This document shows positions 12,886 through 26,044 of a stretch of 64,000 nucleotides of DNA, piece after piece. The first letter of the stretch is position 1; every line of letters begins with the position of its first letter. The DNA is from Mytilus californianus (Eukaryota > Mollusca > Bivalvia > Mytilida > Mytilidae), in contig NW_026262690.1 of the NCBI RefSeq assembly GCF_021869535.1, positions 67,077,995 to 67,141,994 on the forward strand, in the 5' to 3' direction. The notes under the pieces were generated by a model. It had not been told where the DNA came from, ran no database searches, and was given only the letters and a program-made list of their open reading frames with translations. Position numbers and translations under genes: made by a program.

Positions 12886-14805
12886 AGAAAAAAATGAGAC
12901 GTAAATAAATCTCATTTCATAGGCTTCTAGCATATCATATCCTGGTCAATTCCCTCTTATGGTTCTGCTGAAATTTTATTTGGATAACACTTTTCTTATT
13001 ATTATGATAAAATGAATTCATATATATCAGTGAACTAAGTTTGTTGAACTTTTTCCAATGAATGTGTCAACAGGCTGCTGCAGAACTTTTTCATCTGTGT
13101 GTGTATGGTTTCAAGCACAAGGCTTCTGTGTGTTCTGCATTGCTTCGATTTAATTACGATAAAAGTTAATAAAAAAATTACTATCGTAGGAGAACGTATT
13201 TACGTCAATTGGTATTGTATACATTTAGAGGCAGTGATTAAAAATCTTAGTCATATTAAATACTTTGTGCCTTTTGGCAATGCACAATTTTTCCAATGAA
13301 TGTGTCAACGGCTTACTGTGTTTGCCAGGCACATCGGAATTACTTTGTTGGTAGTAATTTAACCACAATTATATAATTCGATATTGACTTTTTTTAAGTT
13401 GTCATTTCTATTTAAATAAAAAAAAAAAAGAATAGTTAAAAGTATCTATTAACTACATTTCGCATTCTTTTTTTCTTCTTCCTATTTTTAATAGATACAA
13501 GACCTGAATTGTTAATAAATATCTTCCAGGAAAACAGAAATCAATAAAAAGTTGTAAAATAGTATATCCGAGGAGATTTCTTCTGTCACTTGACATTTCA
13601 TAACATTGTTACAAGCATCTTGTTACATTTGATGAATGTGGATACAATACAATCAGTGTAAAACAAGTCAATGAAGTGAAAAAATAAAACGTTAGTATGA
13701 AAGGAAAACTAGCCTTGATAATAAGTATATTTCACATATCTGGTTTGGTATGAACAGTGTCATCATTCAAGAAATAACAAAATTTATCAGGAATTGTAAT
13801 CAGGCTTAGCTTTAGTAGATGTCCCAAATATTTTTATTTTATGTCTACTACTAATCGAAGGTTTTGCAGGTAAACCTGATATGCCATGCGAAGGATGACA
13901 ATTTATGCTTATGCAACTGTTTGATTTTGTAGGGAGTTCGAATTGCCTAAGTCTTTCTTATTGGCTATACGTAAACATACGTTTTGGTATTGTAAAATCT
14001 GTCTCGTTGCTTTTTATTTGTCTCGTTTGTTTACTGCCTCCTGAATTAGATTTTCTCATTCCCTCCTAAGCATTGGTATAATTAGTATGTTGTGTGTATA
14101 ATTTAGTCAAAGTTCACTAAGCAAATTTATATAAGACCTTCCTTTCTTATCTGAAAGTTGAATTTGATAAGTTATGAACTGATATACAATATATATTTAC
14201 TTTTTATAAGAACAATGACTGAAAGCAAATCAAAATAGTATAGTCGAGTACTTTAGTATATTGGAAGCTTCTTTTTATACTACCAATATTTTCTAGCTTT
14301 GTTAACCATGCATAAAGTGTTAATATTAATGTAAAAAGTAGTAAATAAATATAAGAAGATGTGGTATAAATGTATATATGTTGCTTGTTATTTGCACTGG
14401 ATTGTTTGAAGAATAAAATGTTTAGGTGTCAACACATTATTCTTATATATTATTGCCGTAACATAAGCAGACTTAGTATTTTGAAGAATTTCTTGTAGTT
14501 ACATTCAGATGGAGATTTAATGCAGGAGGTCGTGCATCATTAAGTCATTGTTCTTCTGAAGGCTATCAAAATGATAGTTTTAAACATATACTCAAATTTA
14601 AATACGTCGGATATCTCTTTTAAAGATAGTTCTTGTTTATTTATAAATGTTGGACTGCAGCGTTATAAAACCATGCAGTTGTTATCTTTTGAATTAATTA
14701 AATTACTGCAAGTAAACTTACTTCTTCTGTATTTACTATATATATATAAAAATATTAATTTTTGCGAACCATTTAGGTCACGGAAATTCCATTTTTTGCC
14801 ATCAG

Positions 14806-15300
14806 TAAGGAGAGTTGTACAAATAATGTGAATACACAGAACCCCGATCAAATTCATCTTTTGCTAAAAATATTTATCATTTTCTGTTTTATATCTCCTA
14901 ACATCATTCCATTTTTCTCTAATTTCGATTAAAATATGCCAAAACCTGCAGTAAAAATAGATGTATGCCCCAAATAAACATTCCCCGATTGGTTGAACTA
15001 CCATGGCGTCAATGTAAAGCAACGCAAGCCTCGATGTAAAGCACACGCTTCCCAAGAGTAAGGAGAGTTGTACAAATAATGTGAATTCACAGACCCCCGA
15101 TCCAATTTATCTTTTGCTAAAAGTGTTCATCATTTTCTGTTTTGTATCTACCAACAACATTCCATTTTTCTATAATCCCGATTTAAACATGTCGAAACCT
15201 GCAGTAAAAATAGATGTATGCCCCAAGTAAACATTCCCCGATTGGTTGAAAAGCTGTGGCCTCGATCTAAAGCAACGCAAGCACACGCAAAAATTTTCGT
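14806..15300. repeat. 253-bp tandem duplication
   Basis: TAAGGAGAGTTGTACAAATA starts at 14806 and 15059. Both copies contain AACCTGCAGTAAAAATAGAT, GTATGCCCCAA and AACATTCCCCGATTGGTTGA. Diverged by about one change in ten over the part compared by eye. Confidence 0.88.
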
Positions 15301-16786
15301 TGATATGTTGAACTTCGACCCCGGGATTCAGCCGATTCACAAAGAGATTTTCTTGCGCTCAAATGTAATTCTAAGTGAAGTATACTGGTAAAGTAAAATT
15401 ATATTCTTTTACAGAAATATTTACACATTTTATCATTAATGTATTGTCATGCTTCTGCATATTTACGCTGAGCTTTAGTAAACTATAATTCTATACAAAT
15501 TTTGTTACGTCAAGCATTAAGAGTAAGAATATATGTCGCGCCAAAACAAGAAAATAATCTGTGTCACCAAATAAGTTTATCAGCATCTTTCTCAAATTTT
15601 CCAACAGAAAATAGCGTTATTTATAGAGAAATTTTGGTGAGTATTACTTATTAATGTTAAGGTTCTCCAGAGGTGGTTCTCTACACCTTCTTGGCGGTCA
15701 ATTTAATCCCATTTATCAATTATCCCCGATGGCGATGACACCCAGTCAATTTTAATTTGTGTCATGAGTGAAAATCTTATCTATTTGATGAAATAACTTC
15801 TTCATTACCTGTACATGCAATATTTTTGTAGTTTTTGATAACCGTGCACATTTCCATTGCATGTCCGCAAGATAAATGGGATATGCATTTGTGAATTGTG
15901 CAAGTACAGTAATATTGTGTAATAAGAATAATGACGGAGGATAAAAATGTGACGGTCAGTGCGTGATCACGTGACATTATTATTTGTAAACAAACGGGCT
16001 CCCCATGTAACACGTGTCGGAACTATCCATACAAGGTGCAATCAATCTTATATTTCACTATTTGATGATATTTCTGTGTCTGTTTGTAGGTTTTGCAGAT
16101 CAGATGTCATAGTGTAGTTTCATAGACAAAAAAGTACCATGATTGTTCCTGTTCAGTAGTTGTGATTTTTTTTTATAAAATTAGAAGGTAAGTCTATATT
16201 AGTCATTATTTAAATTAGGTCTGAAAAAAATGACTCAACTCTCCCCAATTTTTCCCCAATTTTTGAAACATGCATAATTTAAAGAGCATTTGCTTCCCTT
16301 GAACCCTCCCCCCTACAAATTGCCTAAAACTCATACTCATAGTCCGAGATTACTCTGATGTCCAACATCTGTATTTGCGATTCCGGCATTTTAACTCTTT
16401 ATTTTCAAATTGAACACACTCAGCCATTCAGCTTATTTGCATCATAAATGAACGAGGTGTTAGATTATGTTTTCCTATTGAATAAGGGTCATTTTCATAA
16501 ATCAGCTCTCATAATGCATTGTAAATTACTTTTTCTGTTGGTCATATCACAATCTTTTAAAGTTAAAGTAAAAATGCCAGTATTGATGTGTCAATGTGAA
16601 AACTGTCCAAATATGAGAAAATAGCGGGTGGCAGGTCGATTAAACTTACTTAAATGGAGAGAAAAATGAACTAATTGAGGCTCGATTTATATAGATTATG
16701 TTTTCCTATTGAATAAGGGTCATTTGCATAAATCAGTTCCCATAATGTTGGTCATGTGACATTCTTATAAAGTGAAAGTTAAAATG

Positions 16787-17071
16787 ATCTGGTAATGGGG
16801 GTACTTTCATGACGAATAACGGTAAAAAATCTTGCCAAATGACGTTAACGGTAATTTTTGATGCATGACGATAAAATGAAGACTTTCTTCAAGACGATAA
16901 AAAAATCGACAGATTTTGACGAATCACGTTAATTTTTTGCCAAAAATAACGGTAACAATAATTATTTGAGACCTCTGACGAATCACGATAAGGATATGTT
17001 AACATATTTGACGCTAACGGTAGCCGAAAATGACCGTTAGACGCCTGACGGTAAAGGGCATTCATACCCTC
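16787..17071. mobile_element. Insertion with TAAAATG duplication and ACGGTAA-rich body
   Basis: Flanked by TAAAATG at 16780-16786 and 17072-17078, where the paralogous copy has a single AAAATG. The ends carry GGGGGTAC (left) and TACCCTC (right). The body repeats the words ACGGTAA, GACGAATCACG and TTGACG many times on one strand. No ORF belongs to it. I do not recognise the superfamily. Confidence 0.65.
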
Positions 17072-17091
17072 TAAAATGTCAGTATTGATGG

Positions 17092-17258
17092 CAGAGGCGG
17101 ATTTAGGGGGGCCCAGGGGGGGGGGCAGGGGGCCGGGCCCCCCTTTTGTGGGCAAAATTTGGTTGATTATATAGGGAATCACTGAAGCATGACTGGAGCG
17201 GCCCCCTATTAGGCAGTTAGTGGGCCCCCTCTTATGAAAATTTCTGGATCCGCCACTG
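17092..17258. mobile_element. Short hAT-like MITE with GATGG duplication
   Basis: The ends CAGAGGCGGAT and ATCCGCCACTG are inverted repeats of the CAGNG type used by hAT transposases. GATGG flanks both sides (17087-17091 and 17259-17263). The inner arms are G-rich and C-rich (GGGGGGCCC...), so the element can fold back. The paralogous empty site is near 16580. Confidence 0.8.
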
Positions 17259-17711
17259 GATGGATCAATGTGAAAACTGTCCAAATATGAGAAGATAACG
17301 GGTGGCAGGTTGATCAAACTTACTTAAATGAAGAGAAAAATGAATAAATTGAGGCTTGATTTATATGGATCCAGTCGCAAGAAAATCAACTTGTCCGAAC
17401 TCTAAACTCACTTGTCCGAATTCAAAATTGAAAATCTTACATATTGAAGGTATGTACCAATAACACTTGAGCTTTGATCGTACCTAATGAAGCCAGGGAG
17501 CAATTTGCTATGTTATATGAATTTATTTGTAACTAAATAAAGAATACCACATCAAAATTCATTTTATTATTTCAGAATTTATTTAAAGATGTATTATCTT
17601 ACACATTAACTAGAAATGTTTTACAATTCTACCAGAAAAAAACGTAAGATATAAAACGTATACATCTTGAAGAATTGAAACTTTTAATTTGAAATTCAAG
17701 GTTTTATATAT

Positions 17712-18075
17712 GTAATATAAAGATAAGAAGATGTGGTATGATTGCCAATAAGACAACTCTCCACCAGAGACTAATTTCCATAAAAGTTAACAACTATAAG
17801 TCCCTGTACGGCCTTCAACAATGAGCAAAACTCATATCGCATAGTCAGCTATAAAAGGCACAAAATGACAAATATAAAACAATTCAAACGAGAAAACCAA
17901 CGGATTGATTTATGTTCAAAACAATGAATGAAAAACAAATATAATATACAGCAACAAAAAACATTCACTTAATTACAGGCTCATGACTTGAGACAAGTAC
18001 ATACAGAATGTGGCGGAGTAAAACTAGTTTGCTGGTGACAACCCCCCTCCCCTTAACATGGGACTGTGGTGTTTT
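17712..18075 (-). mobile_element. Mussel dispersed repeat, family B
   Basis: Contains GAAGATGTGGTATGATTGCC, AAGACAACTCTCCACCAGAG, CGGCCTTCAACAATGAGCAA, CATAGTCAGCTATAAAAGGC and the C-rich end near 18040-18060. It is a very common mussel repeat. By analogy with families A and C I read it as a 5'-truncated retroelement tail on the minus strand, its 3' end at 17712 in an AT-rich run. Confidence 0.7.
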
Positions 18076-18079
18076 GTTT

Positions 18080-19340
18080 CCATATTTAGAATACATGAAG
18101 AAATATAATTTTACCTAATGTAACATGGAATAGTGATATGATACAATCGTATATTCCCAAATGTTTAGCAATACTTATGGAAAAATTAATTGAATAATAA
18201 TCAAGGATCAACTATCAGGCGAGATTGCTTCACTGATAAATAAAAGTTTTACAATTAATAGGTTCGTGTTATGCTATTCCACTATTCTTAAATATACATG
18301 AATATCGACAATCTATTTGCATTATAGAAAACATGACGTACACTCATCCTACAAGTTCCGCCAACAAAACTTACAAATTTTTACGACATTTTTTAATTAC
18401 CAAATAAACAGCTAACTCAACGGGATACATTCGAGAAAAAATATAATTTTTCAAGATAACGACCGTGTCGTAAAAGCAATGTTACCCACTAGCTTTCAAA
18501 ACTTCCAATTTAAATATGTTCTTCGGTTTACAATGCCAAGGGAATATAAAATTTGATATTTTAATGGTATAACTTGTGCATAACAAAGCAGGGGGTGCTG
18601 AATACCTCAATATACAGACTCATTTAGCGTCTACATCATATTATATATTCTATGATAGAGGGGATAAGTTTTTACAAAACCATTACTTAAAAAGTTGGCT
18701 TGAATATCAAATTTAATGAAGACATAAGTTTTAATAGTTCATTGATTTCCTCCACAATTCAATATGTATCTAAAGCACAAACTTGTATATAATATTTACT
18801 GAAATAAGAAATAGGTTGATGATATCTTCCTCTTGACTTTCATAGCTCTTTCAATATAACTTGTTTTGAAAGCCTTTCTTTTGCATTGATATATCTAAAA
18901 CCTATTAAGATATATCTGGAACATATCTACCATCTTCATATTGAAGCATACAACCTTAAGATTTCCCCCTGTTTAATATCTTTATACCCATATATACAAA
19001 TTATACACACATAAATAAAATTAAGAAAAATTCATAAAGAAACTTGGATTTTATGGCTTACAATTTAAGCTGACTTTGTATTGTATGTATCTTACAACGA
19101 CCTTCTTTTTACTTTATAGAAAACCGAGGCGATCTATTGTCTGCTGTATTCTTATTCGTACTTATTTAGGGAAACCACTTTTTTTAGTAAGGAAATATGA
19201 CATTTGTTTTCTATTAGTTATGTTGGTTGATACAGTCTAACGTTTGATATCGTCAGTTTTTATGGACTTTCCCTTTTTGAATCTAACTTCGAGTTCGATA
19301 TTTTTGTTATAACAAAATGACCCTGCTTTTTATGATAATT
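18080..19340. other. No gene seen
   Basis: AT-rich sequence between the family B copy and the family C copy, with no repeat I recognise and no ORF of 60 codons. Confidence 0.6.
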
Positions 19341-19344
19341 GTAT

Positions 19345-19562
19345 TATAAGAGAGGCGAAGGATACCAAAGGGAAATTCAAACTCATAAGTCGAAAAGAAA
19401 CTGACAACGCCCTGACTAAAAAAGAAAAAGACAAACAGACAAACAACAGTACACAAAACAACATAGAAAACCAAAGACTGAGCAACACGAATTCCACCAA
19501 CAACAGGGGTGATCTCAGGTGATCCGGTAAGCAGATCCTGCTCCACATGTGGGAACACGTTA
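19345..19562 (-). mobile_element. Retroelement 3' tail, family C copy
   Basis: Read on the minus strand it runs CCCACATGTGGAGCAGGATC ... TTCGTGTTGCTCAGTCTTTG ... GGCGTTGTCAGTTTC ... TTGGTATCCTTCGCCTCTCTT, the same tail that follows the RT remnant at 54119-54365. It lacks any RT part, consistent with 5' truncation at insertion. The overlapping ORFs are part of the repeat. Confidence 0.75.
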
Positions 19563-19744
19563 TCATGAGGTACATTTTTATAATTAGAAAATAATTTCGT
19601 CTTGTATTTAGGGGTACTACTATCGATTAACTTATAAAGTTTGAATCACAACAAAAAGGTTCACTTATTCTATATATATTTATTGTCAGTACTAAAATTG
19701 TGTACATTGAAGCCTATCATGCTATACGTGAATGCCCGTCTATC

Positions 19745-20025
19745 CAAGCTGCATCGGTGGTCTCGTGTGAGCGTGCTCGCCTTGAGTCCGGGAGGTCATT
19801 GGTTCGATCCCCGGCCGGATCAAATCAAATACTTCAAAACTGTAATTTGCTGCTTCTCTGCTATAAGCAGGCAGAATTAAGGAGTAAGATCAAAGACTTG
19901 TTGGGCTCGAAGTCAGAATAATGTGTCCCAGTATGTTGACATGTCTTCCTGCGGACTGTTATCTTAGGAATTAGCACGTTAAAAATCTGGCACAATGTGT
20001 CATTCTACACACAACAGGGTTCATA
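19745..20025 (+). mobile_element. tRNA-derived SINE
   Basis: A tRNA-like head of about 80 bp has a clear Pol III box B (GGTTCGATCCC, 19801-19811) and a box A-like stretch near 19758-19770 (TGGTCTCGTGTGAG). A non-tRNA body follows, with GGAGTAAGATCAAAGACTTG, GTCAGAATAATGTGTCCCAG and TTAGCACGTTAAAAATCTGG, sequence I recall from bivalve SINEs. The head lacks a clean acceptor stem, so it is not a functional tRNA. I cannot assign a named SINE family. Confidence 0.7.
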
Positions 20026-20334
20026 TTATTATCGCATTAACAGTTTTTGTCCTAAATATGCATTTATATATGTTGCCACTTGGAATTAACATCCATCCCT
20101 TCTATCCATTCTACAGAAACATATAATTCCAAATGTTACTGCTAGGAATAACAAAAACAAATGTTGATAAAAAAGAATTAATATTTTTTGTTGGAACTTT
20201 GACTCCCCGAGAATATCATCAATGTAGTAGTCATAGCTTTGGAACTTAAATGAGTTAGTGCATTTATTAAAAGAAATGATTAGTCATATAAGTGTTAACC
20301 TTTATCTTCTAAAGATTAAGAATTCAACTCTGGG

Positions 20335-20720
20335 AGGGAGAAAAGCTTACTTTGGACGGCTTTTGCCTGTCCCTTATCTGTCCCTTCGTTTTATTACTTT
20401 CAATACTTTATGTTTCTTTTGCTTTCCAAACGTTTTGGTTTCAAAGTTTACGTGAGCGTTTCGAACACCACAAAAAGATATTTGTTGTTGTTTGCTACCT
20501 CTACGTACACGTGTCTATGGATACCACTGCTGGTGGACCACCAGACCCTAAGTTTGTTATAGCAGTAGTCCTACGACACTGACATCAATAATAACATTTC
20601 TTCTTAAAGTTCGCTCCTCAAACTTTAACCTCAGGGAGTTTTATGCTGTTCGTTTTACACCCATATGACTTAGTTGCCTTCAATATGACTTTGAGCATTC
20701 CTGTTATATTTTAATCTATA
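20335..20720 (+). repeat. Composite dispersed repeat (family G-like)
   Basis: TTGGACGGCTTTTGCCTGTC, then GATACCACTGCTGGTGGAC, a variable stretch, and TTTTACACCCATATGACTTA. The two short ORFs here (20258-20455 and 20352-20582) run through the repeat and end inside it. I see no gene. Confidence 0.5.
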
Positions 20721-22479
20721 AAAATGTTTCGAATATTAGAAATTATATATTAGATTTATTTTTACAATTTTGGATTTTTAGTTTCATCTTTACTTTTTTG
20801 TTAGCTATAGACTTAGAAAAATATCATAAGGCGTTGTGTTGTACAAAACCATTTCAGATTGCATGGTTTGTTTGCTCACATTAGTGTTTTCTTACTGAAA
20901 TTATTTATATTTGAATAAAGTTATCTGTTGCTTTGATTTATTTACCGAGAAGAAACATTCCGGAAAAATCACTCCTTCATGAATTAATAAAATGTGTGTT
21001 CTACCAATATCGTCCTGGTTCATTTATGGACATGTTAGATCATTAATAAACGCCTTCATTTAAAAACATCTTTATATCGTTGCGAATCATTGAGGTTTGC
21101 GTGTATAAAGTATAACACGAATTCATTTGTTCTACTGAATATATTCTTTAACTAAACGGAATAGTAAAAAATAGTAAAAGAAACAAACGCGTTATAGAAG
21201 TACAGTATATTCAATATTCAGCTGAAAATTTGAGTTATTATATAATTAAAAAGTAGAAGCGTAAAGACACTAACAGCAACTGAATTACAAAGCTATGTAT
21301 CGAACAATCTTTAACCGTCTTCAGTAATTTTTGCTTGGGGAAAAAACGAAGTTAAAAACTTTAAATGTGTGTAAACAATACATATAGGAAGCCAAATATA
21401 CCCTCAGGGACCATAGATAAATGTTAATCATTCTGTATTTTCTTTCTGAATCAACCTTCATCGGTTACTCAAATAGCGGAAGTTTGTTAAGATTTGATGC
21501 ATACAGAACCAGGTACACCAATTTGGTTACGAAGCAAAACAATATTGTTTAAAAACAAATTTTCTAATATCAAAATGATGGAATGGGATACATTGGTTAT
21601 ATTTTAAGAGAAGAATTTACTGTGAAGTTGAATTTGTTTGCATAAATTAATACGTTTAATGGCAATTTCTTTTACATCTTCTAGATATGTTAAACAAATT
21701 TAGATAGTAGATACTTGGTTCGTGCAAAAAGAACCACGATGGCCATGTATACTTCTTAATAAGTAAATGTATCTCAATATCTAAGTACATTTAATTCAAA
21801 CGAAAGATTTTGTTAAATCTCAGTCACACTGACTTGATGACTTAGACAAAGCTTTACTATCAGAGCGTCATTTACAATCACCGTGAAATGGCGAAGTGAT
21901 TCGTTACCCAAACTAGTGAAAATGTGATCTTAAACGTAAACAAAACACACTGAGTCTTATATAACAGGCTTAATGTGAGTTTTGCAATTGCACTGTGTAC
22001 ATCTAGCAATTAAATGATCATGACTTTGTCTTTGGATTACACCTGATATATTTTTGCTTTTTCCTAATCAGTAGATCTTTATAATTGACGTTTTGTAGTT
22101 TGTTTAACGTTCACAAGTAAATGTTTGTGGACAAACAGTTTTTTTTTTCTATAGTACCGACATATTTGAAATACTATGTGTTAAAGAAATGGAATATATA
22201 CTTCTTTCGCGAAAAAAAGTGCAAAGTTTATATAACACGCTTTATTGCAATCGTGACCTGAAGATGTCATTTTATATCATGATGATGATATTTTGTTGAT
22301 GACTATCTTAACCCCCTCCCCAATTCTGTTCTTTTCATATATCACAATTCGGGATTCATTGTGTTAATTATTATATTCTATTTTAAAGAAGGATATACGT
22401 ACTTTGAATGAATATAAGTCCATTCATCGAGATTTAGAAGGGAGGAGTTATTTTCTTAAAAACAAGTTTACCTAAACCT

Positions 22480-22800
22480 TCCACATATGCATGTGAAGGC
22501 AACAGTAGTATACCGGTGTTCAAAAGTCATAAATCGATTGAGAGGAAACAAATCCGGGTTACTAACTAAAACCGAGGGAAACACATCAACTATACGAGGA
22601 AAACAAAGGAACAACAGGAACACTGAAGTGCAACAAAAACAAACAACAACATACATAGAAACGAACTATTTGATAACAACTGCCATATTCATGACTTGGT
22701 ACAGGACATTTTAAGAAAAAATAGTGGGTTGAACCTGGTTTAATGGCTAGCCATGTGCCTGCCCCAGAAACGTCGTCAGTTGTTGTCATGTGGCACATTT
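22480..22800 (+). repeat. Mussel dispersed repeat, family D
   Basis: Contains CCACATATGCATGTGAAGGC, ACTGCCATATTCATGACTTG, GTACAGGACATTTT and GGGTTGAACCTGGTTT. The later part matches the first part of the SELENBP1 intron duplication unit (59870-59950). The small ORFs on both strands are repeat, not genes. Confidence 0.6.
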
Positions 22801-23936
22801 TAAAGTTTTTGTTATTTGGAGAATTTTATTTATCAAATTTGTTTGCATATCTTTGATGATATAGTTTATTCCCAGCTTTAATAGACCCAGAACGCTTTAG
22901 AGTTTTGCATTTTGTACAGACACATGTTTGTTCCTTAAGACTGTTTGCCTTCTAGACGCCTTTTGGTTCGTTTTGTCGTTCGGTTAATGTCTAATTAATC
23001 TATATTCCGAAATTCATTAAACGTCGTTAAGTTTTTTCTTGAAATTTCATATTTTCTTGTAAAATAAAAGAGTCAGATCATCAGATAATTTGATATGTGA
23101 GTTAAGCAGTAAGGGTTTTCTCAAGCACATCATAACAATTTTTTGGGGGAAACATGAGAAATGTACTATCGTTCTATCATTTTGTTTGTTTAGGATAGGA
23201 CTTGCCTATTATTACCGAATGGTTTTCTTTTAATAACATAGTATAAAAAAAAATTGCAGTTAAAATAAAAAATATATAAAAAAAGGAAAAAGGTTTAAAT
23301 ATTTTATTTGATTAAAAACAGCTTTACTTATTGTATAAGGACAAGAGGACAATATGAAGCATATTCTAGTGAAACATAGACCAAACGTCATAAGTTTCGA
23401 TACGCATAGTTTTGAAATAATTCTAAACACCCCAGGTTTGCAATAGAACGTTTTGTATGTTTTCAGTTAATGAATCCTATTGCTTTTAGTCTAATTTGAC
23501 TTAATTCATATCAGTAACTGAAAATTTATATCTAAGCATCTAAAATTCCAACATAATCTAAGATATTTTTTTGTTTCACGGTTCTGGCTGCTGTTTTAGG
23601 TACTTCTTGTAAAAAAGTCATTCCACAATCACGTTACATGCACTGAAATCGCTAACATACGCCTATTCATGGGCAAAGTTATCGACAATTACAAATTAAT
23701 TCTCTGATCATGAGTTTTTATTTCCTTAATAAACATTAAAAATTTAGATCCACAGCTGCAGTGTTTGATGTTCTGTTTAAATATTAACAAGCAGCGCTGT
23801 ATATTGATAGTTTAAAACATGGTATCCACTTCAATATCTCTTGAACTTATTGTAGTTTCGAATAAATTCAACATAGATAACAGGATTTAATGTTGGTATA
23901 CCAGACGCGCATTTCGTCTTCAAAAGACTCATCATT

Positions 23937-24095
23937 GAAAGAGAGGCGAAAGATACCAATGGCACATTCAAACTCATAATTCGAAAATAAACTGACAACG
24001 CCATGGCAAAAAATGAAGAAAACCAAAAGAGAGACAACATTTCACAAAAACATAACATAGAAAACTAAAGACTGAGCAACACGAACCCCACCTCA
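23937..24095 (-). mobile_element. Retroelement 3' tail, family C copy
   Basis: On the plus strand: GAGAGGCGAAAGATACCAAT, CTGACAACGCCATGGCAAA and CTGAGCAACACGAACCCCAC. It is the reverse complement of the 54.1-kb tail and truncated before the CACATGTG part. It directly adjoins a piece of another family (23885-23935, with CCAGACGCGCATTTCGTCTTC). Confidence 0.72.
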
Positions 24096-26044
24096 TTCGA
24101 ATAAAAAGTAAAAAAGGCCAAATAAAGTACGAAGTCTAAGAACATTGAAGACCGAAATGATCTTTATCCGTTTTAGTTATAATTATAACATTTTTTTTAA
24201 ATATCGATTTCACTGTATTTTCATATTTGAAACAAATCCATTCTAATATGAATAAAAAGAAATATTGGGTAATCTTCAATGGAACGACAACCATAAAACT
24301 CAATAGAACCAGAAAAGGACATCCCAAGGCAACATACCATTGCTAAATTGAATTTGTTTTGAAAAGATGCATATATATTACCATTGAATTAAGACAAATG
24401 TATTTATATATATCTTTCTTTTTCAAACAAATGGAAAATACCTCAAAAATGAAATATGATAAATTGGTACAGTGTACCACTAATGCATATACAAAATACA
24501 ATTATCATTAGACTGTACCATATTGATAAAACATAGCATATTCAATACAGGCAAATAAGAATTATTCAGAAATGAATCCTACCATTAATTATCAACTTCA
24601 CTAATTTGTAATTCTTAGTAGTTCAAATTTCAAAATGAGATGAGCATTAGAAATGTGAACCAATAAGTCTTTTGTAGAAACAAAAAAAAACATAGTGTTT
24701 GATATCCTATACTACAAAATAAGATATTATTAGAAATAAATTCTAAACAACTTTAAACTATAACATACCTTAAACTAGACAACAAGCCTAAATAAACGGT
24801 GAAAAATTCTGCCAATCTTTTCATGCTATTTCCTAACCGGTTCCAATGTTTCGTTAAATAAGAGTTGTTTAAAAGTGAATGACTTACGGAAACTGTCTCT
24901 TTTTATAAATACGCGCAAAGATTCATTTATCGGCAATCTGTCAATCACTTCATATACAAACCATATTTGTATGAAATAACACTCCCACTTGTATGCTCGT
25001 TATTCTGTAACTACCGTTTTGATCATTCTCATCCTAATTAATAAGTTCCCAAGAGATGCATTAGGAGGACTGTCGTTTATTGCTTTAACTGTCCCACAAA
25101 TTGATTAAAGTGAAAACTCAGTTAATGATTTTACCTACCTGTTGCCAATATTGTATTTACATATTTTCTTCTGATTTATATCAATTTTAAATGATTTCTT
25201 TTCATTTAAAAGCCCAAAATTGCTTATTTAAAGTCTTGTTTATTTCAATTGTCTACTTGTAGTTCGAAATTGATTTTTAATTCCTTTTCCATTCATTTCA
25301 ATTTGTGCTGTCAAAAATAATTATAGTTTCTTGGAATGTGAATATTATTAAGAAATAGGTGCTTTAAAAACAAATGAATGATTTTTAAAAACAAATGAAT
25401 GATTTCTTTTGACACAAGTATAATAAATGAATATCAAATTATATACTAAAGTAACAAAACGGAACTGTATTCATAAAGACCTTTTGATTTTAATACAATA
25501 AACTATAGTGTTTTTACGGTTTTTTCCCTCTTTTCTTTGAAAGTGTGGTAATCATATGTAATCCTTATTCATTTGTGTATTTCATTATGTTTTTTTTATA
25601 ATACAAGGATTTATCTAATGTGCATATCACCGGATAACTGCTAGGATGAAAAAGGCTTATATAGAATTCAGAAAAGAATAAAACTGATTCTTGTTTTACA
25701 TCATAACTATAAATGTTCAAATGAAAGTACACGATCAAGGAACACAGGATGTTTCGTCAAAATGGCCTTTTTCATTAGATGACTATGGATAAAAGATTAT
25801 GGGTTGTTTATTTCTGTCAAATATCGACCCAGAAACATAAAAACAAAGCCATCTAGAGCAGTACAATTGCATAATTGACATGTCGTATGATATAAACGTA
25901 AGATTCCATTTTGTGTTTTGCCTGCAATTGCTGCTGTCAGTATGAAAAGGTTATGTTGATTGACAAATAACTAAGTCCTTTTATCAATAAAATACGGAAA
26001 AATGAAGAAAAAAAATCCAAATTTTGTTGTGGACATAATAACAT

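Larger units (their letters stand above)
10921..16430. other. No gene seen outside listed repeats
   Basis: AT-rich. A repeat-like patch at 11120-11380 contains GAACAAGACC and GACTGTGTGGATCC. TTTTCCAATGAATGTGTCAAC occurs at about 13049 and 13288. Short ORFs lack recognisable motifs. Confidence 0.55.
16430..17370. repeat. Local duplication carrying two nested DNA-element insertions
   Basis: 16465-16690 and 16696-17360 are copies of one segment (TTATGTTTTCCTATTGAATA; AACTGTCCAAATATGAGAA; GGGTGGCAGGT). The first copy is uninterrupted; the second contains insertions at 16787-17071 and 17092-17258. The first copy therefore serves as the empty site. Confidence 0.85.
20725..26040. other. No gene seen outside listed repeats
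   Basis: AT-rich. Apart from the family D and C copies, it has one 22-bp near-tandem repeat (AAAAACAAATGAATGATTT at about 25366 and 25388). No exon-like sequence. Confidence 0.55.

Noticed and set aside
16889-17317. 142-codon minus ORF, the longest in the left half
   Set aside because: It runs through the hAT-like MITE, the ACGGTAA insertion and the duplicated flank. Its Gly/Pro-rich part is the G/C-rich MITE arm. It is an artefact of repeats.
19749-19829. Functional tRNA gene
   Set aside because: Box B is good, but the acceptor and anticodon stems are not convincing and a SINE body follows.
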